This document shows, piece by piece, positions 24,674 to 33,312 of a stretch of DNA of 64,000 nt (its first letter is position 1; each line of letters opens with the position of its first letter). Source of the stretch: Clavibacter sp. A6099 (GTDB lineage: Bacteria > Actinomycetota > Actinomycetes > Actinomycetales > Microbacteriaceae); assembly GCF_021919125.1 (NCBI RefSeq), contig NZ_CP083439.1, positions 3,196,954 to 3,260,953 of the forward strand, written 5' to 3'. The notes beneath the pieces are model-generated. The model was not told where the DNA came from and did no database searches. It was given only the letters and a program-made list of their open reading frames with translations. The translations under genes were made by a program, and so were the position numbers.

Positions 24674-24706
24674 GTAGGGCGAGACCGCCCTACCCAAGAT
24701 TTCTTG
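24674..24706 (-). promoter_or_regulatory. Two inverted repeats in the rpmB leader
   Basis: GTAGGGCG-AGAC-CGCCCTAC (24674-24693) and CAAGA-TT-TCTTG (24695-24706) lie 20 to 52 bases before the rpmB start. The second is AT-rich in a GC-rich setting and could be a repressor site. The first could form an RNA hairpin. Neither matches the Zur box of mycobacteria or Streptomyces as I know it. Confidence 0.4.
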
Positions 24707-24849
24707 TCGGCACGCCCGTCCCCGGATCTCGAGAGAGGGGGTCCTGCCCCTCGGGAGGGGCAGCGGGCGCACATGCGAGCGGATGAGCCGCTCGGCCAAA
24801 GATCGAGATTACGCGACGACACGCCCGGGCGCAAGCCGAGGGCCCGGGA

Positions 24850-25293
24850 TCATGCGGATGCGGGGGCTTCCGAGGCACTGCCGGCCGGTGCCCCCGACGC
24901 CTCGGCCGCGCGGCGCGTGCACTCGGCGCAGAGGCCGAAGACGTCGACCACGTGGCTCGGGGCAGTGAAGCCGTTGCGCGCGGCGACGTCGTGCGCCCAC
25001 GACTCGACCTCGTCGGCGGCGATCTCCACCGTCGTGCCGCAGACGCGGCAGATGAGGTGGTGGTGGTGGCCGCCGGTGGCGCACGTGCGGTAGAGGGCCT
25101 CGCCGTCCGGCGACTGCAGCGAGTCGGCGTCGCCCTCGGCGGCGAGGTCGCCGAGCGCGCGGTAGACGGTGGCCAGGCCGATCGGGGATCCCGCGTCGTG
25201 CAGGCGCGCGTGCAGCCGCTGCGCGCTCACGAACTCCGTCGATGCGTCCAGCGCCTGCCGGACGGCCTCGCGCTGCCACGTGTTCCGCTTCAT
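24850..25293 (-). CDS. zur: Fur-family repressor, probably zinc-sensing Zur
   Basis: A 147-residue metal-dependent repressor. The N-terminal winged helix includes LATVYRALGDLAAEG near residues 40-54. The metal-binding C-terminal part carries GGHHHHLICRVC (His 76-79, Cys 82 and 85), His 114 and a second Cys pair LCAEC (122 and 125) that form a structural zinc site. Position as the last gene of the znuA-znuC-znuB operon, with ATGA overlap to znuB, makes zinc the likely signal. Fur-type iron sensing is less likely because iron genes here carry a DtxR box. Confidence 0.88.
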   Translation of the reverse strand: MKRNTWQREAVRQALDASTEFVSAQRLHARLHDAGSPIGLATVYRALGDLAAEGDADSLQSPDGEALYRTCATGGHHHHLICRVCGTTVEIAADEVESWAHDVAARNGFTAPSHVVDVFGLCAECTRRAAEASGAPAGSASEAPASA

Positions 25294-26216
25294 GCCCGTG
25301 CCCTCCCGGCGGGCGATCCTCCCCGCCCCGTCAGGGTACGCGTCCCACCCGACGTGCCGCTGCGCGTGCGGAGGGCGTCGACGCCGCGGCAGACCAGGTA
25401 GATCGTGAACGAGATGGTCGTGACGTATGGGCTGATGGGGATGCTGCTGCCGAGCGCGAGCATGATGCCCCCCACGATGCTCGCGAGCGCGAACAGGACG
25501 CTGAGCGAGACGACCACGCGCGGCGTCGACGAGACGCGCATGGCGGCGGCCGCGGGCGTCACCAGCAGCGAGAGCACGAGCAGCGCGCCGACGATCTGGA
25601 TGGAGACCGCCGTGCCGAGCCCGAGCAGGATCATGAAGACGATGGAGAGCAGGCGCACGGGCACGCCGCGGGCGGCGGCCACGTCGGGGTCGACGCTCGC
25701 GAACATCAGCGGCCGCCAGACCACGGCGAGGCCGACGATGACGACGGCGCTGATCGCCACGAGGTAGCCGAGCTGCGGGTTGTCGACCGAGACGATCTGC
25801 CCGGTGAGCAGGCCGAACTTGTTGCTGGCGCGGCCGTCGTACAGGGCGAGGAACAGGATCCCGAGGCCCAGGCCGAACGGCATGATCACGGCGATGATCG
25901 AGTTGCGGTCCTTCGCGCGCGTGCCGAGCACGCCGATGGCGATCGCCGCGATGAGGGAGCCGACCAGGGATCCGCCGACCACGTTCACCCCGAGCAGCAG
26001 CGCCGCCGCCGCGCCGGCGAACGACAGCTCGCTCACCCCGTGGACCGCGAAGGCGAGGTCGCGCGTCATGACGAAGACGCCGATGAGGCCGCCCACGACG
26101 CCGAGCACGGCGCCCGCGATGATGCTGTTCCGCAGCAGCGCGACGAGCGCGCCGTAGTCGGAGAAGTCGAACAGGCGCGACCAGACGTCGCCCGCGTCGG
26201 CGAGCAGGTGGATCAC
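25290..26216 (-). CDS. znuB: Zinc ABC transporter permease ZnuB
   Basis: A 308-residue ABC-3 family permease with about eight transmembrane helices. Recognisable parts are FVMTRDLAFAVHGVSELSFA near residue 50, where the family has its conserved H-G and E-L-S-F-A, and VQIVGALLV-type segment SIQIVGALLVLSLLVTPAAA near 215. It would form the channel for zinc (possibly manganese). The GTG start at 26216 overlaps the znuC stop (GTGA) and the stop overlaps the zur start (ATGA). Confidence 0.92.
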   Translation of the reverse strand: MIHLLADAGDVWSRLFDFSDYGALVALLRNSIIAGAVLGVVGGLIGVFVMTRDLAFAVHGVSELSFAGAAAALLLGVNVVGGSLVGSLIAAIAIGVLGTRAKDRNSIIAVIMPFGLGLGILFLALYDGRASNKFGLLTGQIVSVDNPQLGYLVAISAVVIVGLAVVWRPLMFASVDPDVAAARGVPVRLLSIVFMILLGLGTAVSIQIVGALLVLSLLVTPAAAAMRVSSTPRVVVSLSVLFALASIVGGIMLALGSSIPISPYVTTISFTIYLVCRGVDALRTRSGTSGGTRTLTGRGGSPAGRARA

Positions 26217-27088
26217 GCGGCCCTCCCGTCGGCGGGGGCGGCCTCGTGCACGCCGTGCGGCCCGTGGTCGCCGTGCTCCTCGTGGTCCTCGTCGTCGTGC
26301 GAGTGGTGGCCATGCGGATCGTCGGTGGCGCCGACCACGACGACGCGGCCGCGCACGCGCACCACGTCGACGGGCGTGCCGTAGAGGGAGCTCAGCACCT
26401 CGGAGTCGAGGACCTCGTCGGGCGTGCCGATGCGGAAGCGGCCACCCACGAGGTAGAGCACCCGGTCGACCATGTCGAGCACCGGGTTGACGTCGTGGGT
26501 GACGAACACGACCGCCGCGTCGGTCTCCCTGCGGTGCCGGTCGATCAGCTCGCTGACCACGCGCTGGTGGCCGAGGTCGAGGCTGAGGAGCGGCTCGTCG
26601 CACAGGAGGAGCCGCGGATCCGACGCCAGGGCCTGGGCCACGCGCAGCCGCTGCTGCTCGCCGCCGGAGAGGGTGGCGACCGGCGCGTCCGCGTAGGCGG
26701 CGGCGCCCACGGCGTCGAGCAGCTCGTCGACCCGGGCCCGCTCGGCCCGCCGGCTGATCGGCAGCCCCCAGCGGTGGCCGGTGACGCCGAAGCCGACGAG
26801 GTCGCGCGCCCGGACGGGCGTGGCCGCGGTGATGAGCTTCTGCTGCGGGATGTAGCCGATGCGCCGTGCACCGCGGCGCACCGGCTCGTCGAGGAAGCGC
26901 ATCTCCCCCGACGTGAGGCGCTGGGCGCCGAGGACGGACTTGAGGAAGCTGGTCTTGCCGGATCCGTTCGGGCCGAGCACCGCGACGAACTCGCCGGGTG
27001 CCACGTCGAGGTCGAGTCCGCTCCAGAGGGTGCGCGAGCCGAACGCGAGCGTCGCGTCGCGGAGGCTCAGGACGGGTGCGCCGGTCAC
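26213..27088 (-). CDS. znuC: Zinc ABC transporter ATPase ZnuC with histidine-rich tail
   Basis: A 291-residue ATPase: Walker A GPNGSGKTSF near residue 38, IPQQKLI (Q-loop), signature LSGGEQQRLR, Walker B LLLCDEPLLSLD and switch VFVTHDVNPV. The last 35 or so residues form a tail with many His, Asp and Glu (DPHGHHSHDDEDHEEHGDHG) that should bind zinc and may act as a cytoplasmic buffer or sensor for transport. The GTG at 27088 is chosen because it forms the same GTGA overlap with znuA as znuC has with znuB. An ATG 48 bases earlier would overlap znuA more. Confidence 0.92.
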   Translation of the reverse strand: MTGAPVLSLRDATLAFGSRTLWSGLDLDVAPGEFVAVLGPNGSGKTSFLKSVLGAQRLTSGEMRFLDEPVRRGARRIGYIPQQKLITAATPVRARDLVGFGVTGHRWGLPISRRAERARVDELLDAVGAAAYADAPVATLSGGEQQRLRVAQALASDPRLLLCDEPLLSLDLGHQRVVSELIDRHRRETDAAVVFVTHDVNPVLDMVDRVLYLVGGRFRIGTPDEVLDSEVLSSLYGTPVDVVRVRGRVVVVGATDDPHGHHSHDDEDHEEHGDHGPHGVHEAAPADGRAA

Positions 27089-28038
27089 GATCCCCGGATC
27101 GCGGAGGCCACGGCGTCGACGTTCTCGGTCATCCACTCAACGTACCCGCTGCCCGCGGGCAGGTCGGCGGGGAGCGTCTCTGTCACGGGCACGACCGGGA
27201 TGCCAGCGGCCTTCGCGGCGGCGACGACCTGGTCGGTCGTGGCCCCCGTCGTCTGCGAGTTGTACACGAGCGCCGCGACCTTCTTATCGGCGAAGAGCGC
27301 GAGCGTCTCCTTGAGCACGTCGGCGGGCACGTCGGTGCCCTCCTCGACGGCCTCGCTGAACTCGTCGGGCGTGCGGTTCTCGAGACCCATGGCGCTCGTC
27401 ATGTACAGCGGCACGGGCTCGGTGATCGCGACGCCCTTGCCGGTGCCGGCCGGCTTCGCCGCGGCCTCGGCCGCGGCGATGCCGTCGAGCTTCGCGGTGA
27501 AGGCCTGCTCGTTCGCCTCGAACGTGGCGGCACCGGCGCTGTCGGCCTTCGAGAACGCCTGCTCGATCTCCTCGGCGAGCTTCTTCATCGTGGGCATGTC
27601 GTACCAGACGTGCTCGTTGAGCTCGCCCTCGGCCGGCTTCTGGTCGAAGCCGGAGATGTCGACCGCGTTCAGGAGGACGGGGCTCTTGCCGCCGGGGAGC
27701 GCCTTGATCATGGTGTCGACGAAGTCGTCGTAGCCGCCGCCGTTCTGGATCACGACGTCCGCCGTGGAGAGGGCCAGCTGGTCGCGCGAGGTGGCCTGGT
27801 ACTCGTGCGGGTCCTTGTCCGGGCTGTCGATGATCGACGTCACCTTCACGTCGTCGCCGCCGATCTGCTGCGCGATGTCGCCGTAGACGTCGGTCGAGGC
27901 GACGACCTCGAGCGTGCCGCCGCCGGACGCGGAGGACGACGCGTCCGCGGCGGGGGTGGCGGATCCGGAGGCGCAGCCCGCGAGCGGGACGGCGAGCAGC
28001 GAGACGGCGAGCAGGGCGGTGAGGGGGCGACGGTTCAT
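27085..28038 (-). CDS. znuA: Zinc-binding lipoprotein ZnuA
   Basis: A 317-residue cluster A-I substrate-binding lipoprotein. The signal peptide ends SLLAVPLAGC with the lipidated Cys at residue 22. The fold is marked by VVASTDVYGDIAQQIGGDDV and SPDKDPHEYQATSRDQLALS, which has the first zinc-ligand His. The ELNEHVWYDMPTMKKLAEEI segment carries the second His, and VYNSQTTGATTDQVVAAAK comes near the end. It lacks the long His-rich loop of many ZnuA proteins; that feature is instead on ZnuC. It is first in the operon znuA-znuC-znuB-zur. Confidence 0.92.
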   Translation of the reverse strand: MNRRPLTALLAVSLLAVPLAGCASGSATPAADASSSASGGGTLEVVASTDVYGDIAQQIGGDDVKVTSIIDSPDKDPHEYQATSRDQLALSTADVVIQNGGGYDDFVDTMIKALPGGKSPVLLNAVDISGFDQKPAEGELNEHVWYDMPTMKKLAEEIEQAFSKADSAGAATFEANEQAFTAKLDGIAAAEAAAKPAGTGKGVAITEPVPLYMTSAMGLENRTPDEFSEAVEEGTDVPADVLKETLALFADKKVAALVYNSQTTGATTDQVVAAAKAAGIPVVPVTETLPADLPAGSGYVEWMTENVDAVASAIRGS

Positions 28039-28052
28039 GGATCCGACGATAC

Positions 28053-28065
28053 GGTATTGATAACC
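28053..28065 (-). promoter_or_regulatory. Candidate Zur operator / promoter region of znuA
   Basis: GGTATTGATAACC is an imperfect dyad and the most AT-rich stretch near the znuA start (15 bases upstream). Zinc-repressor sites are usually AT-rich dyads at this place. This is placement-based inference; it matches no consensus exactly. Confidence 0.35.
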
Positions 28066-28107
28066 AGTCTCAGTACCATCACTCCCTGGCTGTGGAGTGC
28101 GGGCGCG

Positions 28108-29508
28108 TCACTCCAGGAGCAGCGCCGGCTCCTCGATGATGCTCGCCACGTCGGCCAGGAAGCGGCTCGCGACGTCGCCGTCGACGACCCGGTGGTCGAA
28201 GCTCGCGCCGATGGTGGTGACGAAGCGCGGGCGCACCTCGCCGTCGACGACCCACGGCTTCTGCTTGATCGTGCCGAGCGCGACGATCGCCACCTCGCCC
28301 GGGTTCAGGATCGGCGTGCCGGTGTCCATCCCGAAGACGCCGATGTTGGTGATCGTGATGGTGCCCTGGCTCATGTCCGACGGGCTCGTCTTGCCGTCGC
28401 GCGCCGTGAGGGTGAGCTGCTCGAGCGCGCGGGCGAGCTCCAGCAGCGACATGGCCTGCGCCTCCTTGACGTTCGGCACCACGAGTCCGCGCGGCGTCGC
28501 GGCGGCGACGCCGAGGTTCACGTAGTGGCGGACGATGATCTCCTGGTCGGTCCACGAGGAGTTGACGGTGGGATTCCGTCGGACGGCCCAGATCATCGCC
28601 TTCGCCATGATGAGCAGCGGCGAGACCTTGACGCCCGCGAAGTCGGTGGACGCCTTGAGGCGCTTGACGAACTCCATCGTGCGGGTGGCGTCGACATCGA
28701 CGAACAGGCTCACGTGCGGCGCCTGGAACGCGCTCTGCACCATGGCCGCGGCGATGACCTTGCGGACGCCCTTCACGGGGATCCGGTCCTCGCGCGCATC
28801 CGGCCACTCGGGCGTCTCGATGTTCTTGAAGACGCTCGCCTGCTGCGCGGTGCGGATGACGTCCTCGCGCGTGATCTCGCCGACGAGCCCGGTGGCCTCG
28901 ACCTCCGCCAGGTCGACCTCGAGGTCCTTCGCGAGCTTGCGGATGGGGGGCTTGGCGATGATCGGCACGGCGGACGCGGCGGGCACCGAGTCGGGTCGCG
29001 GGGCGCGGGCGACCGGGGCGCCGGCCTGCGCGCCGGGGCGCACGGCATGGCGGGCGGCCGGAGCGGCGTCGCCCGGCTCGGCGCGACGGCGTCGGCTCGC
29101 GACCTTGCCCACCGTGCCGTAGCCCACGAGCACGGCGCCGGAGGTCTCCTCGGGCGCGGGCGCGGGGGCCGGCTCGCGGTTCTCGATGGCCGTGTCGTCC
29201 TGGATCACGGTCTCGCCCGGCAGCGCCATCTGGGCGGGCGTCTCGGCCGGCGCGGACAGGCTCGGCGAGCCCTGCGCGATCGCGATGATGGGGGTGCCCA
29301 CCTCGACCGTCTGGCCCTCCTGCACGAGCAGGCCGGAGACGGTGCCCTCGAACGGGCTGGGCAGCTCGACGAGCGACTTCGCGGTCTCGATCTCGACGAT
29401 CACCTGGTTGAGCGCCACCTGGTCGCCCGGCTGCACGCGCCACGAGACGATCTCGGCGTCGATGAGGCCCTCGCCCACGTCGGGCAGGGTGAACTCGGAA
29501 TCAGCCAT
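28108..29508 (-). CDS. 2-oxoacid dehydrogenase E2, dihydrolipoamide acyltransferase
   Basis: A 466-residue E2 subunit. One lipoyl domain (residues 3-80) carries the lipoyl-Lys in [10 protein letters not shown]. An Ala/Pro linker leads to a peripheral-subunit-binding domain ([20 protein letters not shown], about 200-235) and then the catalytic domain, with the active-site [10 protein letters not shown] near 435. It accepts the acyl group from the E1 encoded upstream and transfers it to CoA. The single lipoyl domain and operon form suit a branched-chain 2-oxoacid dehydrogenase, but pyruvate cannot be excluded. No E3 gene is nearby. Confidence 0.92.
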   Translation of the reverse strand: MADSEFTLPDVGEGLIDAEIVSWRVQPGDQVALNQVIVEIETAKSLVELPSPFEGTVSGLLVQEGQTVEVGTPIIAIAQGSPSLSAPAETPAQMALPGETVIQDDTAIENREPAPAPAPEETSGAVLVGYGTVGKVASRRRRAEPGDAAPAARHAVRPGAQAGAPVARAPRPDSVPAASAVPIIAKPPIRKLAKDLEVDLAEVEATGLVGEITREDVIRTAQQASVFKNIETPEWPDAREDRIPVKGVRKVIAAAMVQSAFQAPHVSLFVDVDATRTMEFVKRLKASTDFAGVKVSPLLIMAKAMIWAVRRNPTVNSSWTDQEIIVRHYVNLGVAAATPRGLVVPNVKEAQAMSLLELARALEQLTLTARDGKTSPSDMSQGTITITNIGVFGMDTGTPILNPGEVAIVALGTIKQKPWVVDGEVRPRFVTTIGASFDHRVVDGDVASRFLADVASIIEEPALLLE

Positions 29509-29548
29509 CGTGCGGTCCTCTTCTCCGTGCCGCGGGGGCGGCGGGCGT

Positions 29549-30604
29549 CTAGTAGGCGAGCGAGCGGTCGACGGCCTCGAGGATGCGGTCGGCATCCGGG
29601 AGGTAGAGCGTCTCGAGCTTCGCGGGAGGGAACGGGGCGTCGAATCCGGAGACCCGGATCACCGGCGCCTCGAGCGAGTAGAACGCGCGCTCGGTGACGG
29701 TCGCCGCGATCTCGGAGCCGACCGACACGTGGCCGGGCGCCTCCTGCGCGACGACCAGGCGGCCGGTGCGCTGGACGGACTCGAGGATGGGGCCGTAGTC
29801 GACGGGCGACAGCGAGCGCAGGTCGACGACCTCGACGCTCGTTCCCTCCTCGGCCGCGAGCTCGGCGGCCTGGAGGAGCATCGCGACCATGGCGCCGTGC
29901 CCGACGAGCGTGACATCGGTGCCGGAGCGGACGACCCGGCTCTCGTGCAGGCCGATCCCGGGAGCGGAGAAGTCCACATCGCCCTTCGGCCGGTAGCGCG
30001 CCTTGGGCTCGAAGAACATGACCGGGTCGTCCGACTTGATGGCCTCCTGGATCATCCAGTAGGCGTCGTGCGGGGTGCTCGGGCTCACGACGCGGAGGCC
30101 GGGCGTGTGCGCGAAGTACGCCTCGGGGCTCTCCTGGTGGTGCTCGATGGCGCCGATGTGGCCGCCGTAGGGCACGCGGATCACGACGGGCATGCGCATG
30201 GCACCCTCGTGCCTGTTGGTGATCTTGGCGAGCTGGCTCGTGATCTGGTCGAAGGCCGGGTAGATGAAGCCGTCGAACTGGATCTCGCACACAGGCCGGT
30301 AGCCGCGCATCGCGAGGCCGATGGCCGTGCCGACGATGCCGGACTCGGCGAGCGGGGTGTCGATGACGCGGCGGTCGCCGAAGTCCCGCTGCAGGTGCTC
30401 GGTGATGCGGAAGACGCCGCCGAGCGGGCCGATGTCCTCGCCCATGAGCAGGACCTTGTCGTCCTCCTCGAGCGCGCGGCGGAGGCCCGCGTTGAGGGCC
30501 TTGGCCATGGGCATGCTCTCGATGCCGGCGGGGGCTCCGGTGCCGCTCGTCGCGGCGTCGTCGGATCCGGCGGGGGAGGCCGCGCGGTCGATGGTGTCGG
30601 TCAT
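29549..30604 (-). CDS. 2-oxoacid dehydrogenase E1 beta subunit
   Basis: A 351-residue E1-beta chain of the heterotetrameric thiamine-diphosphate-dependent E1. After about 30 low-complexity residues it shows [59 protein letters not shown] and [20 protein letters not shown]. The C-terminal transketolase domain has [18 protein letters not shown]. The ATG overlaps the E1-alpha stop (ATGA), so the two subunits are made together. Confidence 0.93.
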   Translation of the reverse strand: MTDTIDRAASPAGSDDAATSGTGAPAGIESMPMAKALNAGLRRALEEDDKVLLMGEDIGPLGGVFRITEHLQRDFGDRRVIDTPLAESGIVGTAIGLAMRGYRPVCEIQFDGFIYPAFDQITSQLAKITNRHEGAMRMPVVIRVPYGGHIGAIEHHQESPEAYFAHTPGLRVVSPSTPHDAYWMIQEAIKSDDPVMFFEPKARYRPKGDVDFSAPGIGLHESRVVRSGTDVTLVGHGAMVAMLLQAAELAAEEGTSVEVVDLRSLSPVDYGPILESVQRTGRLVVAQEAPGHVSVGSEIAATVTERAFYSLEAPVIRVSGFDAPFPPAKLETLYLPDADRILEAVDRSLAY

Positions 30605-31713
30605 CGGTTCCCCTCCAGGGAGGCCTCGTAGCGCTCGAGCCACTCGCGCTGCTCCGTCGTGACAGGGTGCGGCTCCGAGTAGACGTGGTCGAAGATGCCG
30701 GGCAGCGCCGGGCTCGTCAGCTCGATGGTGCGGCGGCGGACGTCGGCAGCCAGGTCCTTGGCCTCCTCGTCGATCCCGTCGAAGAGCGACTGCGGCGCGC
30801 CCTGCGCCCGGAGGTACGCCTCGAGCCGGGCGATCGGGTCCTTCGCGACCCAGCCCTGCAGCTCGTCGTCGGTGCGGTACTTCGTGGGGTCGTCGCTCGA
30901 GGTGTGGGCGCCGACGCGGTAGGTGAGCGCCTCGATGAAGGAGGGGCCGCCGCCGTTGCGCGCGTCGTCGAGGTGCTTGGCCGTGACCGCGTAGCTCGCG
31001 AAGACGTCGTTGCCGTCGACCTGCGTGCTCGGCACGCCGAAGCCGCGCGAGCGGAGGTAGAGCGGCGTCCGCGACTGCGTGCTGACGGGGACCGAGATCG
31101 CCCAGTGGTTGTTCTGCAGGAAGAAGACCTGCGGGGTCCGGAAGCTCGCGGCGAAGACGAACGCCTCGCTCACGTCGCCCTGGCTGGTGGCGCCGTCGCC
31201 GTAGTAGGCGATCACGGCGGTGTCGCGGTCGGGATCCCCGGTGGCGACGTCGCCGTCGAACGCGACGCCCATCGCGTAGCCCGTGGCGTGCAGCGCCTGC
31301 GACCCGATGACCAGCGTGTAGAGGTGGAAGTTCGCCACCGCCGGATCCCAGCCGCCGTGCGTGACGCCGCGCATGAGGCGCACGATGTCGACGGGGTCGA
31401 TGCCGCGGATGAGCGCGACGCCGTGCTCGCGGTAGGCGGGGAACACGTGGTCCTGCGGGCGCGTGGCCCGACCGGATCCCACCTGCGCCGCCTCCTGCCC
31501 GGTGCTCGGCGCCCAGAGGCCGAGGTGGCCCTGGCGCTGGAGGTTCGTGGCCTCGAGGTCGAACGCCCGCGTGAGGCGCATGTCGCGGAGGAAGCCGCGG
31601 TGGTCGTCCTCCGTGAGTCGCTCGAAGTACGGGAGGAACTCCTCGGCGGAGTCGCTCGGTGCGAGCTCGCCCGCGGGGGTCAGGAGCTGGACCGTCACAT
31701 CGCTTTCCGGCAT
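30601..31713 (-). CDS. 2-oxoacid dehydrogenase E1 alpha subunit
   Basis: A 370-residue E1-alpha chain. The thiamine-diphosphate motif runs YYGDGATSQGDVSEAFVFAA to QNNHWAISVPVSTQ (GDG...N). The phosphorylation-loop region ALTYRVGAHTSSDDPTKYRT is conserved. It decarboxylates the 2-oxoacid and passes the acyl group to E2. It is the first gene of a three-gene operon (E1-alpha, E1-beta, E2) transcribed from a leaderless promoter that overlaps the stop codon of the upstream aminotransferase gene. Confidence 0.93.
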   Translation of the reverse strand: MPESDVTVQLLTPAGELAPSDSAEEFLPYFERLTEDDHRGFLRDMRLTRAFDLEATNLQRQGHLGLWAPSTGQEAAQVGSGRATRPQDHVFPAYREHGVALIRGIDPVDIVRLMRGVTHGGWDPAVANFHLYTLVIGSQALHATGYAMGVAFDGDVATGDPDRDTAVIAYYGDGATSQGDVSEAFVFAASFRTPQVFFLQNNHWAISVPVSTQSRTPLYLRSRGFGVPSTQVDGNDVFASYAVTAKHLDDARNGGGPSFIEALTYRVGAHTSSDDPTKYRTDDELQGWVAKDPIARLEAYLRAQGAPQSLFDGIDEEAKDLAADVRRRTIELTSPALPGIFDHVYSEPHPVTTEQREWLERYEASLEGNR

Positions 31714-31719
31714 CGTCCC

Positions 31720-31725
31720 AACCTA
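31720..31725 (-). promoter_or_regulatory. -10 box TAGGTT of a probable leaderless promoter
   Basis: Minus-strand TAGGTT lies 6 bases before the E1-alpha ATG and overlaps the stop codon (31723-31725) of the upstream aminotransferase gene, separating the dehydrogenase operon from it. Confidence 0.5.
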
Positions 31726-32838
31726 CCGGCGCGCCGGGTGGCCCTCCGGCAGCCCCCGGACAATTCCCGCCGACGCGTTCAGTAGCTTCCGGACAGAGGC
31801 CGGCTCGCCGATGGTGACGCGGATCCCCTCGCCCGCGAACGCGCGCACCACGAGCCCGGCGGCCGCGAGCTGCGCCTCCACCTCGGCGGTCTCGGCGCCC
31901 GTGGCCAGCCAGACGAAGTTGCCGTGGGGTCGCGGGACCGCCCAGCCCTGCTCGGTGAGCGCGCGCCAGGCCTCGTCGCGGTCGCGCGCGAGGACGGCCA
32001 CGCGCTCCAGGAGCTCGTCCTCGTGCTCGAGCGATGCCAGCGCCGCGTGCTGCGCGTGGCCGGTGACGGAGAGCGGGATGGCGGCGGAGCGGGCCGCGTC
32101 GAGGATGCGCGGGTGACCCACTGCGTACCCGATGCGGAGCCCCGCGAGGCCGTACGCCTTGGAGAAGGTGCGGAGGACGACGAGGTTCGGGTGGGCCGCG
32201 AGCAGGCGCATGCCGTCGAGGGCATGCTCCGGGCCGACGAACTCGCCGTACGCCTCGTCGAGCAGCACGAGCACGTCGCGCGGGACGGCCGCGAGCAGGC
32301 GCTCGAGGTCGGCCTCCGTGACGAGCGTGCCGGTGGGGTTGTTCGGCGTGCAGACGATGACGACGCGCGTGCGGTCGGTGAGCGCGGCGATCATGCCGTC
32401 CACGTCGTGCGAGTGGTCCGGCAGGTTCGGGACGGGGACGCCCGTCGCCCCCGCGACCGTGATGAGCGTGGGGTACGCCTCGAACGAGCGCCACGCGTGG
32501 ACGACCTCGTCGCCCGGGCCCGCGGCCGCCGTGATGAGCTGCGAGAGGATCGCCACGGATCCGGCTCCCGCGTGGACGTGGTCGACCGTGACGCCGAAGC
32601 GCTCGGCGAGCGCGGTGCGCAGCAGGGTCGCGCCCGCGTCGGGGTAGCGGTTCACGTCGCGCACCTGGTCGATGCGGGCGAGCACCGACGGCAGCGGGTC
32701 GAACGGGTTCTCGTTGCTGGACAGCTTGAAGTCGTCCTCGCCGGCGGGCTTGCCCTGGCGGTAGGCGACCATGGCCGCGATGGCGGGACGGAGCCTCACG
32801 GGGGCGGCGGCGTCGAGGGGCGCGGGTTCGGGGATCAC
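31723..32838 (-). CDS. HisC-like aminotransferase (histidinol-phosphate or aromatic amino acid)
   Basis: A 371-residue class I/II PLP aminotransferase. [18 protein letters not shown] near residue 40 is the HisC-type N-terminal motif, TPNNPTGTL near 165 holds a PLP-contacting Asn, and [17 protein letters not shown] near 228 holds the Schiff-base Lys. Its location beside a 2-oxoacid dehydrogenase operon rather than in a his operon suggests it may be the aromatic aminotransferase (Pat) type, which is nearly identical in motif. It starts with GTG, 6 bases after TAGAAT. Confidence 0.87.
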   Translation of the reverse strand: MIPEPAPLDAAAPVRLRPAIAAMVAYRQGKPAGEDDFKLSSNENPFDPLPSVLARIDQVRDVNRYPDAGATLLRTALAERFGVTVDHVHAGAGSVAILSQLITAAAGPGDEVVHAWRSFEAYPTLITVAGATGVPVPNLPDHSHDVDGMIAALTDRTRVVIVCTPNNPTGTLVTEADLERLLAAVPRDVLVLLDEAYGEFVGPEHALDGMRLLAAHPNLVVLRTFSKAYGLAGLRIGYAVGHPRILDAARSAAIPLSVTGHAQHAALASLEHEDELLERVAVLARDRDEAWRALTEQGWAVPRPHGNFVWLATGAETAEVEAQLAAAGLVVRAFAGEGIRVTIGEPASVRKLLNASAGIVRGLPEGHPARR

Positions 32839-32844
32839 CGGGCG

Positions 32845-32850
32845 ATTCTA
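32845..32850 (-). promoter_or_regulatory. -10 box TAGAAT of a probable leaderless promoter
   Basis: Minus-strand TAGAAT, one base from the TATAAT pattern at each variable site, ends 6 bases before the GTG at 32838. Confidence 0.55.
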
Positions 32851-32908
32851 CGGGCGGGTCGCCGCCCGGCCCATGGTCCGCGGGGGCGGCGTCTGCGAGG
32901 ATCGCAGC

Positions 32909-33304
32909 ATGCCCCGATTCCTCGTCCGCGTGGTCGTCAACGCCGTCGCGCTCTGGCTCACCACGCTCATCGTCTCCGGCACCATCGTGACCGCCTACGA
33001 GCCGGGCGACACCACGGCCACCGTGCTCACCTACCTCCTGCTCGGCGCGATCTTCGGCGTCGTGAACGGCGTCATCGGCACGGCCATCCGGATCGTGGCG
33101 TTCCCCCTCTACATCCTCACGCTCGGCCTCATCGCGCTCATCGTCAACGGGCTGCTCTTCCTCCTGGTGGCCGCCATCTCCGACGCGCTCGGCTTCGGCC
33201 TCACGGTCGAGGGGTTCTGGTGGGGCGTGCTCGGGGCGCTGCTCATGGCGTTCTTCAGCTGGCTGGTGGGGCTCGTGCTCCGACCGGTGACGTCGAGGGC
33301 CTGA
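32909..33304 (+). CDS. Phage-holin-IV-like (DUF1440/MrpF-type) small membrane protein
   Basis: A 131-residue protein with four predicted helices: FLVRVVVNAVALWLTTLIVS, LTYLLLGAIFGVVNGVI, FPLYILTLGLIALIVNGLLF and WWGVLGALLMAFFSWLVGLV. The layout and the YILTLGLIALIVN segment match the holin-4/membrane protein of unknown function common in bacteria. It is not evidence of a prophage. GAGGAT 6 bases before the ATG suggests leaderless expression. Confidence 0.82.
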   Translation: MPRFLVRVVVNAVALWLTTLIVSGTIVTAYEPGDTTATVLTYLLLGAIFGVVNGVIGTAIRIVAFPLYILTLGLIALIVNGLLFLLVAAISDALGFGLTVEGFWWGVLGALLMAFFSWLVGLVLRPVTSRA

Positions 33305-33312
33305 CCCGCGCG

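Noticed and set aside
24655..24849. Mycobacterial/Streptomyces-type Zur box upstream of rpmB
   Set aside because: No convincing TGAAAATNATTTTCA-like sequence was found; only unrelated dyads are reported.
32909..33304. Holin-like protein as a prophage sign
   Set aside because: No other phage gene, attachment site or composition change is nearby; this family is a common chromosomal membrane protein.
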